Counted from the stretch's first letter, positions 42,672-52,605 are shown. The stretch: DNA of 64,000 bases from Prado023 sp963736425 (GCA_963736425.1 CAVTOX010000010.1:1-64000), one strand, 5' to 3'. Program-made: numbers and translations. Notes: generated from the sequence alone by a model not told the origin.

Positions 42672-43832
42672 TCAGAACGGGGGCAGGGGCTGGGTCTTCT
42701 CGTACAGCGGTCCGAGGTCGCCGTCGTAGGGGAACAGCATCGAGTCCTTCCAGCCGGGCACCTCCTGCGGGATGCGGGGGCCGGGCCCCAGGTAGCGGGC
42801 AGAGGGGCGCACGAGGCGACCGGTGCGCTTCTGCTCGTAGATGTGCGCGCTCCACCCCGCCAGTCGGGCGCAGGTGAACATCGCCGGGAACATGGAGGGC
42901 GGGATGTCGGCGAAGTCCAGGATGATCGCCGCCCAGAACTCCACGTTCGTCTCGATCACGCGGTCGGGGCGGCGCTCGCGCAGCTCCTTGAGCGCGGCAG
43001 CCTCGAGTGCCTCGGCGACCTGGTAGCGCGGGGCATCGAGCTCGAGGCAGGTCCGCCGGAGCACGCGGGCCCGCGGATCCTCAGCGCGGTAGACGCGGTG
43101 GCCGAAGCCCATCAGTCGCTCGCCGCGGTCCAGGACGCCCTTGATGTAGCCCTCGGCATCGCCGGTGCGCTCGACCTCCTCGAGCATGTGCAGCACGCGA
43201 CTGGGCGCGCCGCCGTGCAGCGGCCCGGACATGGCGCCGATGGCTCCGGAGATCGCCGCGGCGACGTCGGCGCCGGTCGAGGCGATCACGCGCGAGGTGA
43301 AGGTGGAGGCGTTCATCCCGTGCTCGGCGGCCGAGACGAAGTAGGCGTCGACCGCTCGGATGTGCACCGGGTCGGGCTCGCCGTGCCAGCGGATCATCAT
43401 GCGCTCGACGACCGTGCGACCCTCGTCGATGAGCTGCGTGGGCACCATCGGCACGCCGACCCCGCGAGCTGCCTGCGCGGCGAAGGACATGGCCATGACC
43501 GACACCCGGGCGAGGTCGTCGCGGGCCTGGTCGTCGTCGATGTCCAGCAGGGGCTGGAGCCCCCAGGCAGGCGCCAGCATGGCGATCGCCGACTGCATGT
43601 CCACGCGCACGTTGCCCGAGTGCACCGGGATCGGATACGGCTCAGCAGGCGGCAGGCCGGGGTTGAACTCGTTGTCGACCAGCAGGCCCCAGACCTGACC
43701 GAACGTCACGCGGCCGACGAGGTCCTCGATGTCGACACCGCGGTAGCGCAGGGCCGAGCCCTCCTTGTCCGGTTCGGCGATCTCGGTCTCGAACGCGATG
43801 ACACCCTCAAGGCCAGGTACGAAGTCGGACAT
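42672..43832 (-). CDS. Citrate synthase 2
   Basis: Condenses acetyl-CoA and oxaloacetate to citrate; 386 residues. Active-site residues are in place: His in MSGPLHGGAPS, His in LMGFGHRVYRAEDPRA, Asp in ETNVEFWAAIILDFADIP. The start MSDFVPGLEGVIAFETEIAE and the ending DLGPLYEKTQPLPPF fit the actinobacterial second citrate synthase rather than the main hexameric one. ATG 43832 follows AGGAG. 86 bases separate it from serC on the same strand. Divergent from pdxH. Confidence 0.93.
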   Translation of the reverse strand: MSDFVPGLEGVIAFETEIAEPDKEGSALRYRGVDIEDLVGRVTFGQVWGLLVDNEFNPGLPPAEPYPIPVHSGNVRVDMQSAIAMLAPAWGLQPLLDIDDDQARDDLARVSVMAMSFAAQAARGVGVPMVPTQLIDEGRTVVERMMIRWHGEPDPVHIRAVDAYFVSAAEHGMNASTFTSRVIASTGADVAAAISGAIGAMSGPLHGGAPSRVLHMLEEVERTGDAEGYIKGVLDRGERLMGFGHRVYRAEDPRARVLRRTCLELDAPRYQVAEALEAAALKELRERRPDRVIETNVEFWAAIILDFADIPPSMFPAMFTCARLAGWSAHIYEQKRTGRLVRPSARYLGPGPRIPQEVPGWKDSMLFPYDGDLGPLYEKTQPLPPF

Positions 43833-43951
43833 GTATCACTCCTGCGCGGTTGGCGGACCGGGACGGGCCCCATTCTCTCCGATGCCGCGGATCCTGCTGC
43901 CCGCACCCCCGGTCCAGCCCCGCCGGGGGGCCGCACGTGGATACTGGGGCC

Positions 43952-44623
43952 ATGGTCGAGCAAGTCCCCGTGCAGCGCATCGAGTACCTGAAGGCCCCCA
44001 TCGACGGGTTCGAGGTGGACAGCGTCCCCGGTGCGCCGCTCGAGCTGTTCCGGACCTGGCTGGGCGAGGCTGTCGAGTTCGGGCTTCCCGAGCCGAACGC
44101 GGCCACATTGGCCACGGTGGACGGGCGGGGCCATCCCTCCATTCGCCTGATGCTGGTCAAGGTCGTCGACGCCCGCGGGTTCTGCTTCTTCACCAACCAC
44201 GGATCGCGCAAGGGACGCGACCTCACCGAGAGCGGCAACGCGGCCCTGCTGTTCCCGTGGCATGGGATGCACCGGCAGGTGGCGGTGCGGGGGCGCGCCG
44301 AGCGCATGCCGCGCGCAGACTCCGAGGCCTACTTCGCATCCCGGCCGCGCGCTGCCCAGGTCGGGGCATGGGCCAGCCGGCAGAGCCAGGAGGTCACCCG
44401 GGAGGACCTCGACGAGCGGGTCGCGGCACTCACCGAGCACTTCGGCACCGACGAGCCGATCCCGATGCCCGACCACTGGGGCGGATACGTGCTTGTGCCC
44501 GAGGTGGTCGAGTTCTGGGTGGGGCGCTTCTCCCGGCTGCACGACCGGATCGAGTACCGCCGCGCGGCCCCGGGCGGCCTCGACGACGCCGCGGCCTGGA
44601 CCCGCCGCCGCCTGTCGCCGTAG
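43952..44623 (+). CDS. pdxH: Pyridoxine/pyridoxamine 5'-phosphate oxidase
   Basis: FMN enzyme making pyridoxal 5'-phosphate; 223 residues. It shows EPNAATLATVDGRGHPSIRLMLVKVVDARGFCFFTNHGSRKGRDL (FMN site), NAALLFPWHGMHRQVAVRGRAERM and a PDHWGGY...EFWVGRFSRLHDRIEYRR ending, the conserved C-terminal W-x-G-x-x-x-R-L-H-D-R. PLP made here serves SerC, Kbl and ThrC encoded in the window, a shared need but not proof of co-regulation. ATG 43952 chosen; a GTG at 43936 is possible. Confidence 0.93.
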   Translation: MVEQVPVQRIEYLKAPIDGFEVDSVPGAPLELFRTWLGEAVEFGLPEPNAATLATVDGRGHPSIRLMLVKVVDARGFCFFTNHGSRKGRDLTESGNAALLFPWHGMHRQVAVRGRAERMPRADSEAYFASRPRAAQVGAWASRQSQEVTREDLDERVAALTEHFGTDEPIPMPDHWGGYVLVPEVVEFWVGRFSRLHDRIEYRRAAPGGLDDAAAWTRRRLSP

Positions 44624-44645
44624 CGACGGCCGTTCACCCCGGGAG

Positions 44646-45332
44646 CTACATGCGGTCGAGGAGCTCGGTCTTCTTCGCCTCGAACTCCGCGGCGGTGATG
44701 GCGCCGCTGTCACGCAGCTGGGCCAGACGCTCGATGGAGTCCGCGATCTCCTGGCCCGACGGTGCGGCTGGGGCCGCGGCCACGGCCGGTGCTGCCCCAG
44801 CGCGGACCGCGTCGGCGATGTCCCGGGAGTCCTGCTTCTCGAACAGGAGCTTCGCGTCGAGGATCGCCTTGCGGAACTCCAGGGGCTTGCGCATGAAGGT
44901 GTAGTGCAGGTTGGACTCGTCGGCTGCCGTGAGCACCCGTACCGTGCCGTAGCCGAGCCACCGCCCGAGCAGCGGCTCCTCCATGGTGATGTCGTTGATC
45001 TTCTCCAGCGCCGACCCGCTGGTCGACTTGCGCAGCAGGCCCTCGACCTTCATCACCTTCTGGTTGGTGACGAAGTAGAACTGCGCCCACCACTTCGCGG
45101 CGGCGTTGGCCAGCATCGCGATCCCGACCAGCAGGGCTCCCAGCCCACCCCAGAGGAGGAGGCCGTTGAGGAACTTGTTGTCGGTGAAGAACTGCCCGAA
45201 CAGGGCCGCCAGGCCGCCGAGCGTCAGCAGGGTGCCCGTGATGGTCGAGAACGCAGGGGCGATCCAGTGCTTCTTGGTCTTGTAGACGATCTCCTCGCCG
45301 TTGGCGAGCAGGGTGTCGACGTAGCTGCTCAC
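44646..45332 (-). CDS. PH-domain membrane protein with C-terminal SHOCT motif
   Basis: 228 residues. N-terminal DTLLANGEEIVYKTKKHWIA, two membrane helices (about 25-95), then a bacterial PH domain (WWAQFYFVTNQKVMKVEGLLRKSTSGSALEKINDITMEEPLLGRWLGYGTVRVLTA). A short Ala/Pro linker leads to a SHOCT motif at the end (IADSIERLAQLRDSGAITAAEFEAKKTELLDRM). The role is unknown; PH/SHOCT proteins are thought to oligomerise at membranes. GTG 45332 follows AGGAGG. Divergent from the ABC exporter. Confidence 0.85.
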   Translation of the reverse strand: MSSYVDTLLANGEEIVYKTKKHWIAPAFSTITGTLLTLGGLAALFGQFFTDNKFLNGLLLWGGLGALLVGIAMLANAAAKWWAQFYFVTNQKVMKVEGLLRKSTSGSALEKINDITMEEPLLGRWLGYGTVRVLTAADESNLHYTFMRKPLEFRKAILDAKLLFEKQDSRDIADAVRAGAAPAVAAAPAAPSGQEIADSIERLAQLRDSGAITAAEFEAKKTELLDRM

Positions 45333-45465
45333 GGGAGCCTCCTGTGCATGGACCGGACCAGACCGGTCGGTGGCAGGGTAGCGCGTATGGCTGGCGAACA
45401 CGGGCGTTTGGGTGGTGGTTCCGCGAGGACGGGCCCCCACGGCGCAGCGGTGCCAGACTGTGCCC

Positions 45466-46449
45466 GTGGCGGCGAGCGAACTGGTGGTTGAGGGGCTGGA
45501 GAAGTCCTTCGGCGACCTCGTCGTGCTCCGTGGGCTGAGCCTGCAGGTCACACCCGGGCGGATCCTGGGCTTCCTTGGGCGCAACGGCGCAGGCAAGACC
45601 ACCACCATGCGCTGCATCTTCGGCCTGCTCGACCAGGACGCAGGTTCGATCCGCTACGGCGGGCAGGAGCTCACTCGACCGATCCGCCGGCTGTTCGGCT
45701 ACATGCCCGAGGAGCGGGGCCTGTACCCGAAGATGTCGATCATCACGCAACTGGTCCACTTCGGGCGGCTTGCGGGGATGGGGCGCCGGGAGGCCCGCAA
45801 CGCCGCGCACTCGTGGCTCGACCAGCTGGGTCTGGCCGACCGGTCCAAGGATCGCCTTGACACGCTCTCGCACGGCAACCAGCAGCGGGTGCAGCTCGCG
45901 GCCGCGCTCGTGCACGGCCCGCAGGTGCTGATCCTCGATGAGCCGTTCTCCGGCCTCGACCCGGTGGGCGTGGGGGAGATGGGCGCGGTGCTGCGCGAGG
46001 CCGCGACTCGCGGGGCCACGATCCTGTTCTCCTCGCACCAGCTCGAGCTGGTGGAGGACCTCTGCGTCGATGTCGCGATCATCAACGACGGCGTCACGGT
46101 GGCCCACGGCGACCTGGCCGCGATCCGGTCCCAGGCAGAGGTCCGCAGGGTCGAGGTGACCGTCGCAGGTGTGCCCTGGGTGCCCGATGTGGTGGGTGCC
46201 GTGCCTGTGGGCGGTGAGCGGCCCCATGTCATGGTCCCGGCCACGGTGACTGCCGAGGAGTTGCTGGCGGCAGCCGGATCGGTCGGCCCGATCACGTCGT
46301 TCCGCTACGAGCCACCCTCGCTCGCGGACCTGTTCCACGAGGCGGTGCAGGCCGGACCGGCAGTCGCCTCTCTCGGCGTTCCGGCAGACGAACCTGGGGC
46401 GCCCGCCCCGGTCGAGGTCCCCGCACCGGACGGGGCCTTCCATGTCTAG
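45466..46449 (+). CDS. ABC exporter ATP-binding protein
   Basis: 327 residues. Walker A LGRNGAGKTTT, Q-loop region YMPEERGLYPKM, signature LSHGNQQRVQLAAALV, Walker B VLILDEPFSGLDP, and H-loop SSHQ. The LSHGNQQ signature and the C-terminal extension (about 100 residues after the ATPase) fit the NatA/YhaQ group of ABC-2 exporters. Overlaps the next permease gene, so it powers that exporter. GTG 45466 chosen as the start. Confidence 0.9.
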   Translation: MAASELVVEGLEKSFGDLVVLRGLSLQVTPGRILGFLGRNGAGKTTTMRCIFGLLDQDAGSIRYGGQELTRPIRRLFGYMPEERGLYPKMSIITQLVHFGRLAGMGRREARNAAHSWLDQLGLADRSKDRLDTLSHGNQQRVQLAAALVHGPQVLILDEPFSGLDPVGVGEMGAVLREAATRGATILFSSHQLELVEDLCVDVAIINDGVTVAHGDLAAIRSQAEVRRVEVTVAGVPWVPDVVGAVPVGGERPHVMVPATVTAEELLAAAGSVGPITSFRYEPPSLADLFHEAVQAGPAVASLGVPADEPGAPAPVEVPAPDGAFHV

Positions 46450-47632
46450 CGGCGTGGGTCTCATCGCGCGCAGGGAGTTCGTGGAACGCGGCCGGAGCCG
46501 GGTGTTCGTCGGGGTCCTCATCGGTTCGATGCTGCTGATCCTCGCGGGGATGTTCGCCGTCTCTCTCGTGGGCCGTCCGGTGCCCTCGGCGTCGGTGACG
46601 CTGGCGGGCGAGTACCCGCCCGGACTCGCCGCCGAGGTCGAGCGCGTGGCCACCTCCCTGGGGGTGGACGTGGTCGTGCTGGACACACCGTCGGTGGAGC
46701 AGGCCCGGGCGGCCGTCGTCGGCGGCTCCGTCGATGCCGCGCTCATCGACGGCACCACGATCGTGGCCGTGGGCGCACCCTCGCCGTCCGTGGATGCGGT
46801 CCTGCGGGGAGCCGCGACCTCGACCGCCCGGGTGGAGGCGGCCCGGCAGCTGGGACTCTCCCAGGAGGCGGTCGACAAGGTCATCGACCCGGTCGTGGTC
46901 GTGGTGGAGGATCTCAGCACCGCCGGGCCAGTTGATGACCTGGCTGTGGCCCGCGGCGCTGCGGCGTTCTTCAGCGTGGTGATCCTGTTCATCCTGGTGA
47001 TGGCGTTCGGTCAGTTCGTCGGCTCGGCAGTGGTCGAGGAGAAGCAGACCCGCGTCGCCGAGCTGGTGCTGGCCAAGGTGTCGACGGCCGCGATGCTGGT
47101 GGGCAAGGTGCTGGGCGTCGGCGGGCTCGGGCTGGTGCAGCTGGTCCTCCTGGGCCTGACCTACGCGTTCGGGCTCTGGGCCTTCGGCGATGGATCCGCC
47201 GGTCTGGACCTGTTCCGCCTCGGCGTCGGATCGCTGGCGTGGATGACCCTCTGGTTCGTGATCGGGTACGCGATGTACAGCTTCGTGTTCGCGACGATGG
47301 GGGCCACCGTGTCGCGGCTCGAGGACCTGCAGTCGCTGACCTATGTGCCCTCAGTGCTGTTGCTCCCGGCGTATGCCGTCGCTGCCGCGTCCCTGGCGGG
47401 CTCGGTCAGCCCGCTGCTGGCGCCCATGTCCCTGGTCCCGATCTGGTCCCCGCTGCTCATGCCGTTCCGGATCGTCACCGGGGATGCGCTCTGGTGGGAG
47501 GTGGTGATCGCGTTTGTGGGGTCGGCCGCGTTCATCGCGTTCCTCGTGTGGTTCGGCTCCCGGGTCTACCGGGGGGCAGCGCTGCGCACAGGTGGTCGGG
47601 TGAGCCTGCGCGAGGCGTACCGCGCGGGGTGA
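46442..47632 (+). CDS. ABC-2 exporter permease (NatB-like)
   Basis: 396 residues. Opens GLIARREFVERGRSRVFVGVLIGSMLLILAG with the first membrane helix. A long extracellular domain follows (about 45-175), then five or six membrane helices, with VVEEKQTRVAELVLAKVSTAAMLVGKVLGVGGLGLVQ, the E-E-K-x-x-R segment typical of ABC-2 permeases such as NatB. Partner of the upstream ATPase, with an 8-base overlap. The substrate (Na+, a drug or a peptide) cannot be told from sequence. Confidence 0.87.
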   Translation: MSSGVGLIARREFVERGRSRVFVGVLIGSMLLILAGMFAVSLVGRPVPSASVTLAGEYPPGLAAEVERVATSLGVDVVVLDTPSVEQARAAVVGGSVDAALIDGTTIVAVGAPSPSVDAVLRGAATSTARVEAARQLGLSQEAVDKVIDPVVVVVEDLSTAGPVDDLAVARGAAAFFSVVILFILVMAFGQFVGSAVVEEKQTRVAELVLAKVSTAAMLVGKVLGVGGLGLVQLVLLGLTYAFGLWAFGDGSAGLDLFRLGVGSLAWMTLWFVIGYAMYSFVFATMGATVSRLEDLQSLTYVPSVLLLPAYAVAAASLAGSVSPLLAPMSLVPIWSPLLMPFRIVTGDALWWEVVIAFVGSAAFIAFLVWFGSRVYRGAALRTGGRVSLREAYRAG

Positions 47633-47664
47633 CCGGGGCAGGGTGACCGGGGCGGCCTGGAACG

Positions 47665-48834
47665 TCAGGCGGCCGGTTGCCGTTGCCGCAGCAGGGAGCG
47701 TGCGCCCACGGCGGCGAGCCCGATGATCACCGCGGCCAGCAGGTGGCCGGTGGCTCCGGCGACGCCGATGGCCAGGGCGATTGCCCAGTCGAAGCGCCCG
47801 CGAACGTCGGAGAGCAGGCGGACGTGGGTGATCCCGGCCACCAGCAGGAGTGCGGCGAGGATCGCCAGGGGGAAGGCGCGCAGGACCATCGCGAGGTCCT
47901 GGCCGAGGAGCAGTGCAAGGACAGTCAGAGCCGCGCCGATCAGCGCCGGTGCCCGCCAGGTGCGGGCGCCGAAGGCGTGGTGGGCGCTCATCCCGCCGGC
48001 GCCATGGCACAGCGGCATGCCGCTGATCGCCCCGACCCCGAGGTTGGCCAGGCCCAGCGTGCGGGCCAGGCGGCTGGGGGTGATCCGGGCGGCGGCGTCG
48101 GGGAAGTAGGAGGGGGCCGCGTCGGCCGGGGCGAGGCACGAGTTGGCCAGCGTCAGCGGCACCTGGGGAAGTACCAGGAGCGTGGCGGCCAGCAGCAGGT
48201 CCGCCGTGGTGATGGTGGGCAGGATGATCGGGGACGGGCCGAGCGTCAGCGGGCCGGAACCCCAGCTGGTGACGACGGCGATGCCCAGTCCCAGTGCCAC
48301 CGCGATCAGGGCGCTGGCCCGCCGCCACCGCAGCAGGACGATCGTGGTCACGAGGCAGGCCAGCGCCGTCGCGGCGACTGGCCAGTGCCCCGTGAACGTG
48401 CTCGAGGGGTGGGCCACCATCCCCCAGGCGATCTTCATGAACGTGAGCCCCACCGCCAGCTGCACGCCGCGGATGACCACGCGCGGGAACGCTGCGCCGA
48501 GCCGGTCCAGGAGCCCGGAAACGCCCAGGGCGAGGAACACCGCACCCATGATCAGCGAGCCGGCGGCGATGACGTCCGCGCCTGCTCCCGCGGCGATCGC
48601 GGCGGCGCCGAACGCCTTGAGCGGTTGGACTGCCACCGGGGCCCGGTAGGTCCAGGCGACCACCAGGTAGAGCAGGCCGGCCGGCAGCAGGACGGCCGTC
48701 GTCGACAGGCCGTTGCTGACGATCAGGGCGATCGCGATGGGCACCAGAACCCCGAGGTCGGCCACCGACCCGGAGGCCTCCCGCCACCAGGACACGGTGG
48801 GCACCGTCGTGGCGCGGCTGTCGAGGGCGGTCAT
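47665..48834 (-). CDS. MOT1-type molybdate transporter
   Basis: 389 residues, about ten membrane helices. Both conserved MOT1 blocks are present: GSVADLGVLVPIAIALIVSNGLS and VAVQPLKAFGAAAIA at the start, and ISGMPLCHGAGGMSAHHAFGAR in the second half. Known eukaryotic MOT1 proteins are high-affinity molybdate carriers; bacterial members are often called sulfate/molybdate transporters. Its position next to the cofactor genes argues for molybdate. It ends the moaC-mogA/moaE-moaA-moaD-transporter run; the moaD stop is at 48836, so the genes touch. Confidence 0.86.
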   Translation of the reverse strand: MTALDSRATTVPTVSWWREASGSVADLGVLVPIAIALIVSNGLSTTAVLLPAGLLYLVVAWTYRAPVAVQPLKAFGAAAIAAGAGADVIAAGSLIMGAVFLALGVSGLLDRLGAAFPRVVIRGVQLAVGLTFMKIAWGMVAHPSSTFTGHWPVAATALACLVTTIVLLRWRRASALIAVALGLGIAVVTSWGSGPLTLGPSPIILPTITTADLLLAATLLVLPQVPLTLANSCLAPADAAPSYFPDAAARITPSRLARTLGLANLGVGAISGMPLCHGAGGMSAHHAFGARTWRAPALIGAALTVLALLLGQDLAMVLRAFPLAILAALLLVAGITHVRLLSDVRGRFDWAIALAIGVAGATGHLLAAVIIGLAAVGARSLLRQRQPAA

Positions 48835-48835
48835 G

Positions 48836-49147
48836 TCAGCCGCCCGCGAACGGGGGGAGGACGTCGACGATCGTGCCTCCGGCGATCGGTGCCGACGAGA
48901 AGCGGTCCAGCCGGTAGCCGTCGGCGACCAGCGAGCTGGCCGCCATCACGTCGGCGAACCGCGGCGGCAGGCCGGCGGCCAGGGCGGTCATGACCTCAGC
49001 TGTTGGCCCAGGGGCCACGTGGACCTCGCTGGCCCCGGCGACGGCCCGGGCGGAGGCGAACATCCGGAACGTGACGGCCGCCGGTCCAGGGCCGTCGGGG
49101 GATCGGGGAGCATCGGGAGAGTCGGATGCGGTGTCCATGGTGGGCAT
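48836..49147 (-). CDS. moaD: Molybdopterin synthase sulfur carrier MoaD
   Basis: 103-residue beta-grasp protein ending VLPPFAGG; the final Gly-Gly is the thiocarboxylate site that gives sulfur to molybdopterin. Core: VTFRMFASARAVAG and FADVMAASSLVADGYRLD, GTIVDVLPPFAGG. About 25 extra residues (acidic, Pro/Ser-rich) precede the core; a second ATG three codons in is possible. Works with the MoaE half of the fusion protein upstream. Between moaA and the MOT1 transporter on one transcript. Confidence 0.9.
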   Translation of the reverse strand: MPTMDTASDSPDAPRSPDGPGPAAVTFRMFASARAVAGASEVHVAPGPTAEVMTALAAGLPPRFADVMAASSLVADGYRLDRFSSAPIAGGTIVDVLPPFAGG

Positions 49148-49150
49148 CGC

Positions 49151-50179
49151 TCACCCTCCGATCGCCGACATCGGCCGGTCGGGCTGGGTGAATGCTGGCT
49201 CGTCGATGCCGTGTCCGCGCTGCTTGAGCGCGACCTCGCCGAGCATCCGCCCGGCGACCGCGTCATCGTCGGAGCCGTCGCGCAGCAGGGTGCGCAGGTC
49301 GGCCTCGCGCTGGGCGAACAGGCAGGAGCGCCAGTGCCCGTCGGCGGTCAGCCGGACACGGTCGCAGGCGTCGCAGAACGGGTTGGTCACCGACCCGACG
49401 ATGCCGACTGTCGCCGGGCCGCCGTCGATCGCGAACTCCTCGGCCGGCGCCGACCCGCGCCCGGGCATCGGGCCCAGGTGGAAGCCGGCGTGCTCCAGGG
49501 AGTCGATGATCTCCTCGCGGGTCACCATCATCGCCCGGTTCCACCCGTGCTGGGGGTCCAGGGGCATCTGCTCGATGAAGCGCAGGCTCAGCCCCTCGTC
49601 GAGCGCCCAGCGCAGCAGGGGGGCGGCCTCGTGGTCGTTGACCCCGCGCATCAGGACGGTGTTGATCTTGATCGGAGCCAGCCCGGCGGCGCGCGCCGCT
49701 GCGATCCCGGCCAGCACGTCGTCGAGGCGGTCGCGAAGCGTCAGGCGGCCGAACGTCTCCGGGCTCAGCGTGTCGCACGAGATGTTGACCCGCGAGAGCC
49801 CCGCCTCGGCCAACGGGGCGGCGAGGTCGGCCAGGCGCAGCCCGTTGGTGGTCACCGACAGGTGCGGTGCCCTCGGCAGGGCGGCCAGCCGGGCGACGAT
49901 GTCGACGACGTCGGGCCGGATGAGCGGCTCCCCGCCGGTGAGCCGGACCTCGGTGATCCCCAGGTCGGTCGCAATCCGCACCACCCGCACGATCTCGGCG
50001 GCAGTAAGCAGGTCGGGGGTCGGCATCCAGTCCAGGCCCTCGGCCGGCATGCAGTACGTGCACCGCAGGTTGCACCGGTCGGTCAGCGAGACGCGCAGGT
50101 CGTGGTGGCGGCGCCCGAACCGATCGACGAGTCGCGGCAGTGCGGGGGTGGGGGCGGTGGGCGTCTCGGGGGTGCTCAT
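49151..50179 (-). CDS. moaA: GTP 3',8-cyclase MoaA
   Basis: Radical-SAM enzyme for the first step of molybdenum-cofactor synthesis; 342 residues. N-terminal cluster motif RCNLRCTYC, radical-SAM GGEPL. A second cluster's Cys lie in NPFCDACDRVRLTADGHWRSCLF, and the C-terminal Gly-Gly (MSAIGG) is required for activity. Start ATG 50179 overlaps the mogA-moaE stop by ATGA. Its product goes to MoaC, encoded at the start of this run. Confidence 0.95.
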   Translation of the reverse strand: MSTPETPTAPTPALPRLVDRFGRRHHDLRVSLTDRCNLRCTYCMPAEGLDWMPTPDLLTAAEIVRVVRIATDLGITEVRLTGGEPLIRPDVVDIVARLAALPRAPHLSVTTNGLRLADLAAPLAEAGLSRVNISCDTLSPETFGRLTLRDRLDDVLAGIAAARAAGLAPIKINTVLMRGVNDHEAAPLLRWALDEGLSLRFIEQMPLDPQHGWNRAMMVTREEIIDSLEHAGFHLGPMPGRGSAPAEEFAIDGGPATVGIVGSVTNPFCDACDRVRLTADGHWRSCLFAQREADLRTLLRDGSDDDAVAGRMLGEVALKQRGHGIDEPAFTQPDRPMSAIGG

Positions 50180-51161
50180 GGGCTGTTCACCCACTCGTCG
50201 GTCCCGTCGGCGAAGTGCTGGTGCTTCCAGATCGGCAGCCGCGCCTTCGCCTCGTCGACCAGCCAGGCGCAGGCCTCGAATGCCTCGCCCCGGTGAGAGG
50301 CGCTCACCGCCGCGACGAACGCGAGATCGCCGATCGCAAGGTCGCCGGTCCGGTGCCGAGCGGCGGCGGCCAGGACCCCGGGTCGGATCCGGGCCTCGGC
50401 GACCACCTCGGCCAGGATGCGCCCCGCGTCGGGATGTCCCTCGTAGTGCAGGGCGGTCACCGGCCGGCCGTGATCGTGGTCCCGCACCACGCCCGCGAAC
50501 GTCACCACCGCACCCGCCGCAGCACGCGACACCTCCGCGGCAACCTCCGCCTCGCTGATCGGGGCGGACCCGACCAAGGGTGGGTGGCCCGAGCTGGTCG
50601 GCTGAGCGCCGGGTTGGTAGGCGACACCGACCGCCTGGACGTCGGAATCGAGTACCAACGCAGGCGCGCGCCCGTCATGGCCGCCGCCCACCGCGGTCGC
50701 CGCGGCATGCTCCAGCAGCCCGCCGACGGCGGCCAGGCCGTCGCGGACGCCCCCCGGGCTGCCAGGAAGGGCCAGGATGACCGCGCCGTCGAGGATCCCG
50801 CCGAAGGTGCGCGACAGGTCAGCGGTCGGGACCCGTTCCCGGGACGCGGCCCGGATCGCCTCGCCGAGACCGGGCAGCTCGCGCAGGCCGGCCGAGCGCA
50901 GGGCCTCGGGAGTCACATCACGCGGTCCCGCCCCGGTGCCGCCGGTCGTCACCACGATCCGCGCCCCGGCGCCGATGGCCGCACGCACGGCATCGAGGAT
51001 TGACCCGGCATCGTCGGGGACGACGGTCACCGGGCTGACCGTGTGGCCCCATCCCGCCAGCAGCTGTGCGGCCAACGGACCCGACGTGTCCGCAGCGACG
51101 CCGGCGGCGGCCGAGTCCGAGCAGGTGATCACCGCGGCGGGTGCCGCACCGGATGTCGAGC

Positions 51162-51165
<4 letters not shown>
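50176..51165 (-). CDS. Fused MogA/MoaB-MoaE molybdenum-cofactor protein
   Basis: 329 residues with two enzymes in one chain. Residues 1 to about 160 are the MogA/MoaB adenylyltransferase domain (VITCSDSAAAG, VVTTGGTGAGPRDVTPEAL, ILALPGSPGGVRDGL). After an Ala/Gly-rich linker, residues about 200-329 are MoaE, the large subunit of molybdopterin synthase (GAVVTFAGVVRDHDHGRPVTALHYEGH, VAAVSASHRGEAFEACAWLVDEAKARLPIWKHQ, with the active-site Lys). One chain thus covers sulfur insertion and adenylation. Overlaps moaC and moaA at both ends. Confidence 0.92.
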
Positions 51166-51629
<464 letters not shown>

Positions 51630-51663
51630 GTCCGCCCTTCCGGTAGGCGCCTATTGTGCAGGC

Positions 51664-52605
51664 GTGGACGAGGTTCGGGCGACCCCATGGCCGACCGGGT
51701 GCACGCTGCTCGTGCTCACTGGCGGGGCCAGTCGCCGGCTCGGACAGGACAAGGCCACGATCCATGTGGGAGGTCGACGACTGGTCGACCGGCTGCTGGC
51801 TGGTGTTCCCGTGGACGTGCCCGTGGTCATCGTCGGTCCAACGCTGGACGGCCTTGCGCGCCCAGTCACATTCGTCCGCGAGGATCCGCCGGGCTCCGGA
51901 CCCCTGGCAGGGATCGGCGCCGGGCTTGCGGAGGTGGGCACCCCGTACGTCGGCGTGATCGCCGCCGACATGCCGTTCGCGTTGCCCGTCGCGACCGAGG
52001 CGTTGTCGCGATTGCGGGCCACCACACCCGGGGAGCCGGATTCCGGTCGCGTCATGGATCCGGTCCATCCGATGGACGGAATCCACGACGCTGCCGAGTT
52101 GAGTGGGGCCAGTAGCAGCGGGGCAGGCCGTGGGTGGGACGCTGTCGTCCCCGTCGATCCCCAGGGCTATCGGCAGTGGCTGTGCGCCGCCTACCGTACC
52201 GACGCCGTGCGCGCGGCACTGGTCCTGATGGGGCCGTTGGCCGACCTGCCCGTCCGGGCCATCCACGCAGGACTGCACGTGATGGAATGGCCGGTGCCCG
52301 CAGCCGCACTGGCGGACGTGGACACTTCGGAGCAGTTGGCAGTCGCGCGCACCCGCGCGGCGGAGGAGGACTGGGACATGCAGGAATGGGTCGATGCGGT
52401 GCGCGCGGCGCTGGGCGTGGACATCGCGCTGGACATCGATGCGATCCTCGACGTCGCGCGTGATGCTGCGCACAATGTGGACCGCCCAGCCGCCCCGGTG
52501 ACGGCCTACCTGCTCGGTGCGGCCGTGGCCGCGGGGGCGGATCCCGCGCAGGCTTCTGCGGTGGTCAGTGAGTTGGCCCTGGGCTGGGGCGCGCGAGAGC
52601 AGTGA
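51664..52605 (+). CDS. mobA: MobA guanylyltransferase fused to DUF6457 domain
   Basis: 313 residues. The N-terminal MobA domain adds GMP to the cofactor: LLVLTGGASRRLGQDKATI (nucleotide loop), PGSGPLAGIGAGL, VIAADMPFA. An insertion with a run of Asp/Pro/Gly (GEPDSGRVMDPVHPMDGIHDA) precedes DAVVPVDPQGYRQWLCAAYR. From about residue 240 a separate helical domain follows (MQEWVDAVRAALGVDIALDIDAILDVARDAAHNVDRPAAPVTAYLLGAAVAAGADP), matching DUF6457, otherwise a small stand-alone protein near molybdenum genes. GTG 51664 is the start. Divergent from moaC and followed by moeA. Confidence 0.88.
   Translation: MDEVRATPWPTGCTLLVLTGGASRRLGQDKATIHVGGRRLVDRLLAGVPVDVPVVIVGPTLDGLARPVTFVREDPPGSGPLAGIGAGLAEVGTPYVGVIAADMPFALPVATEALSRLRATTPGEPDSGRVMDPVHPMDGIHDAAELSGASSSGAGRGWDAVVPVDPQGYRQWLCAAYRTDAVRAALVLMGPLADLPVRAIHAGLHVMEWPVPAAALADVDTSEQLAVARTRAAEEDWDMQEWVDAVRAALGVDIALDIDAILDVARDAAHNVDRPAAPVTAYLLGAAVAAGADPAQASAVVSELALGWGAREQ

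Noticed and set aside
47628..47656. Short duplication GGTGACCGGGGC x2 at the ABC permease stop codon
   Set aside because: A simple small duplication in non-coding DNA with no structural or regulatory sign.
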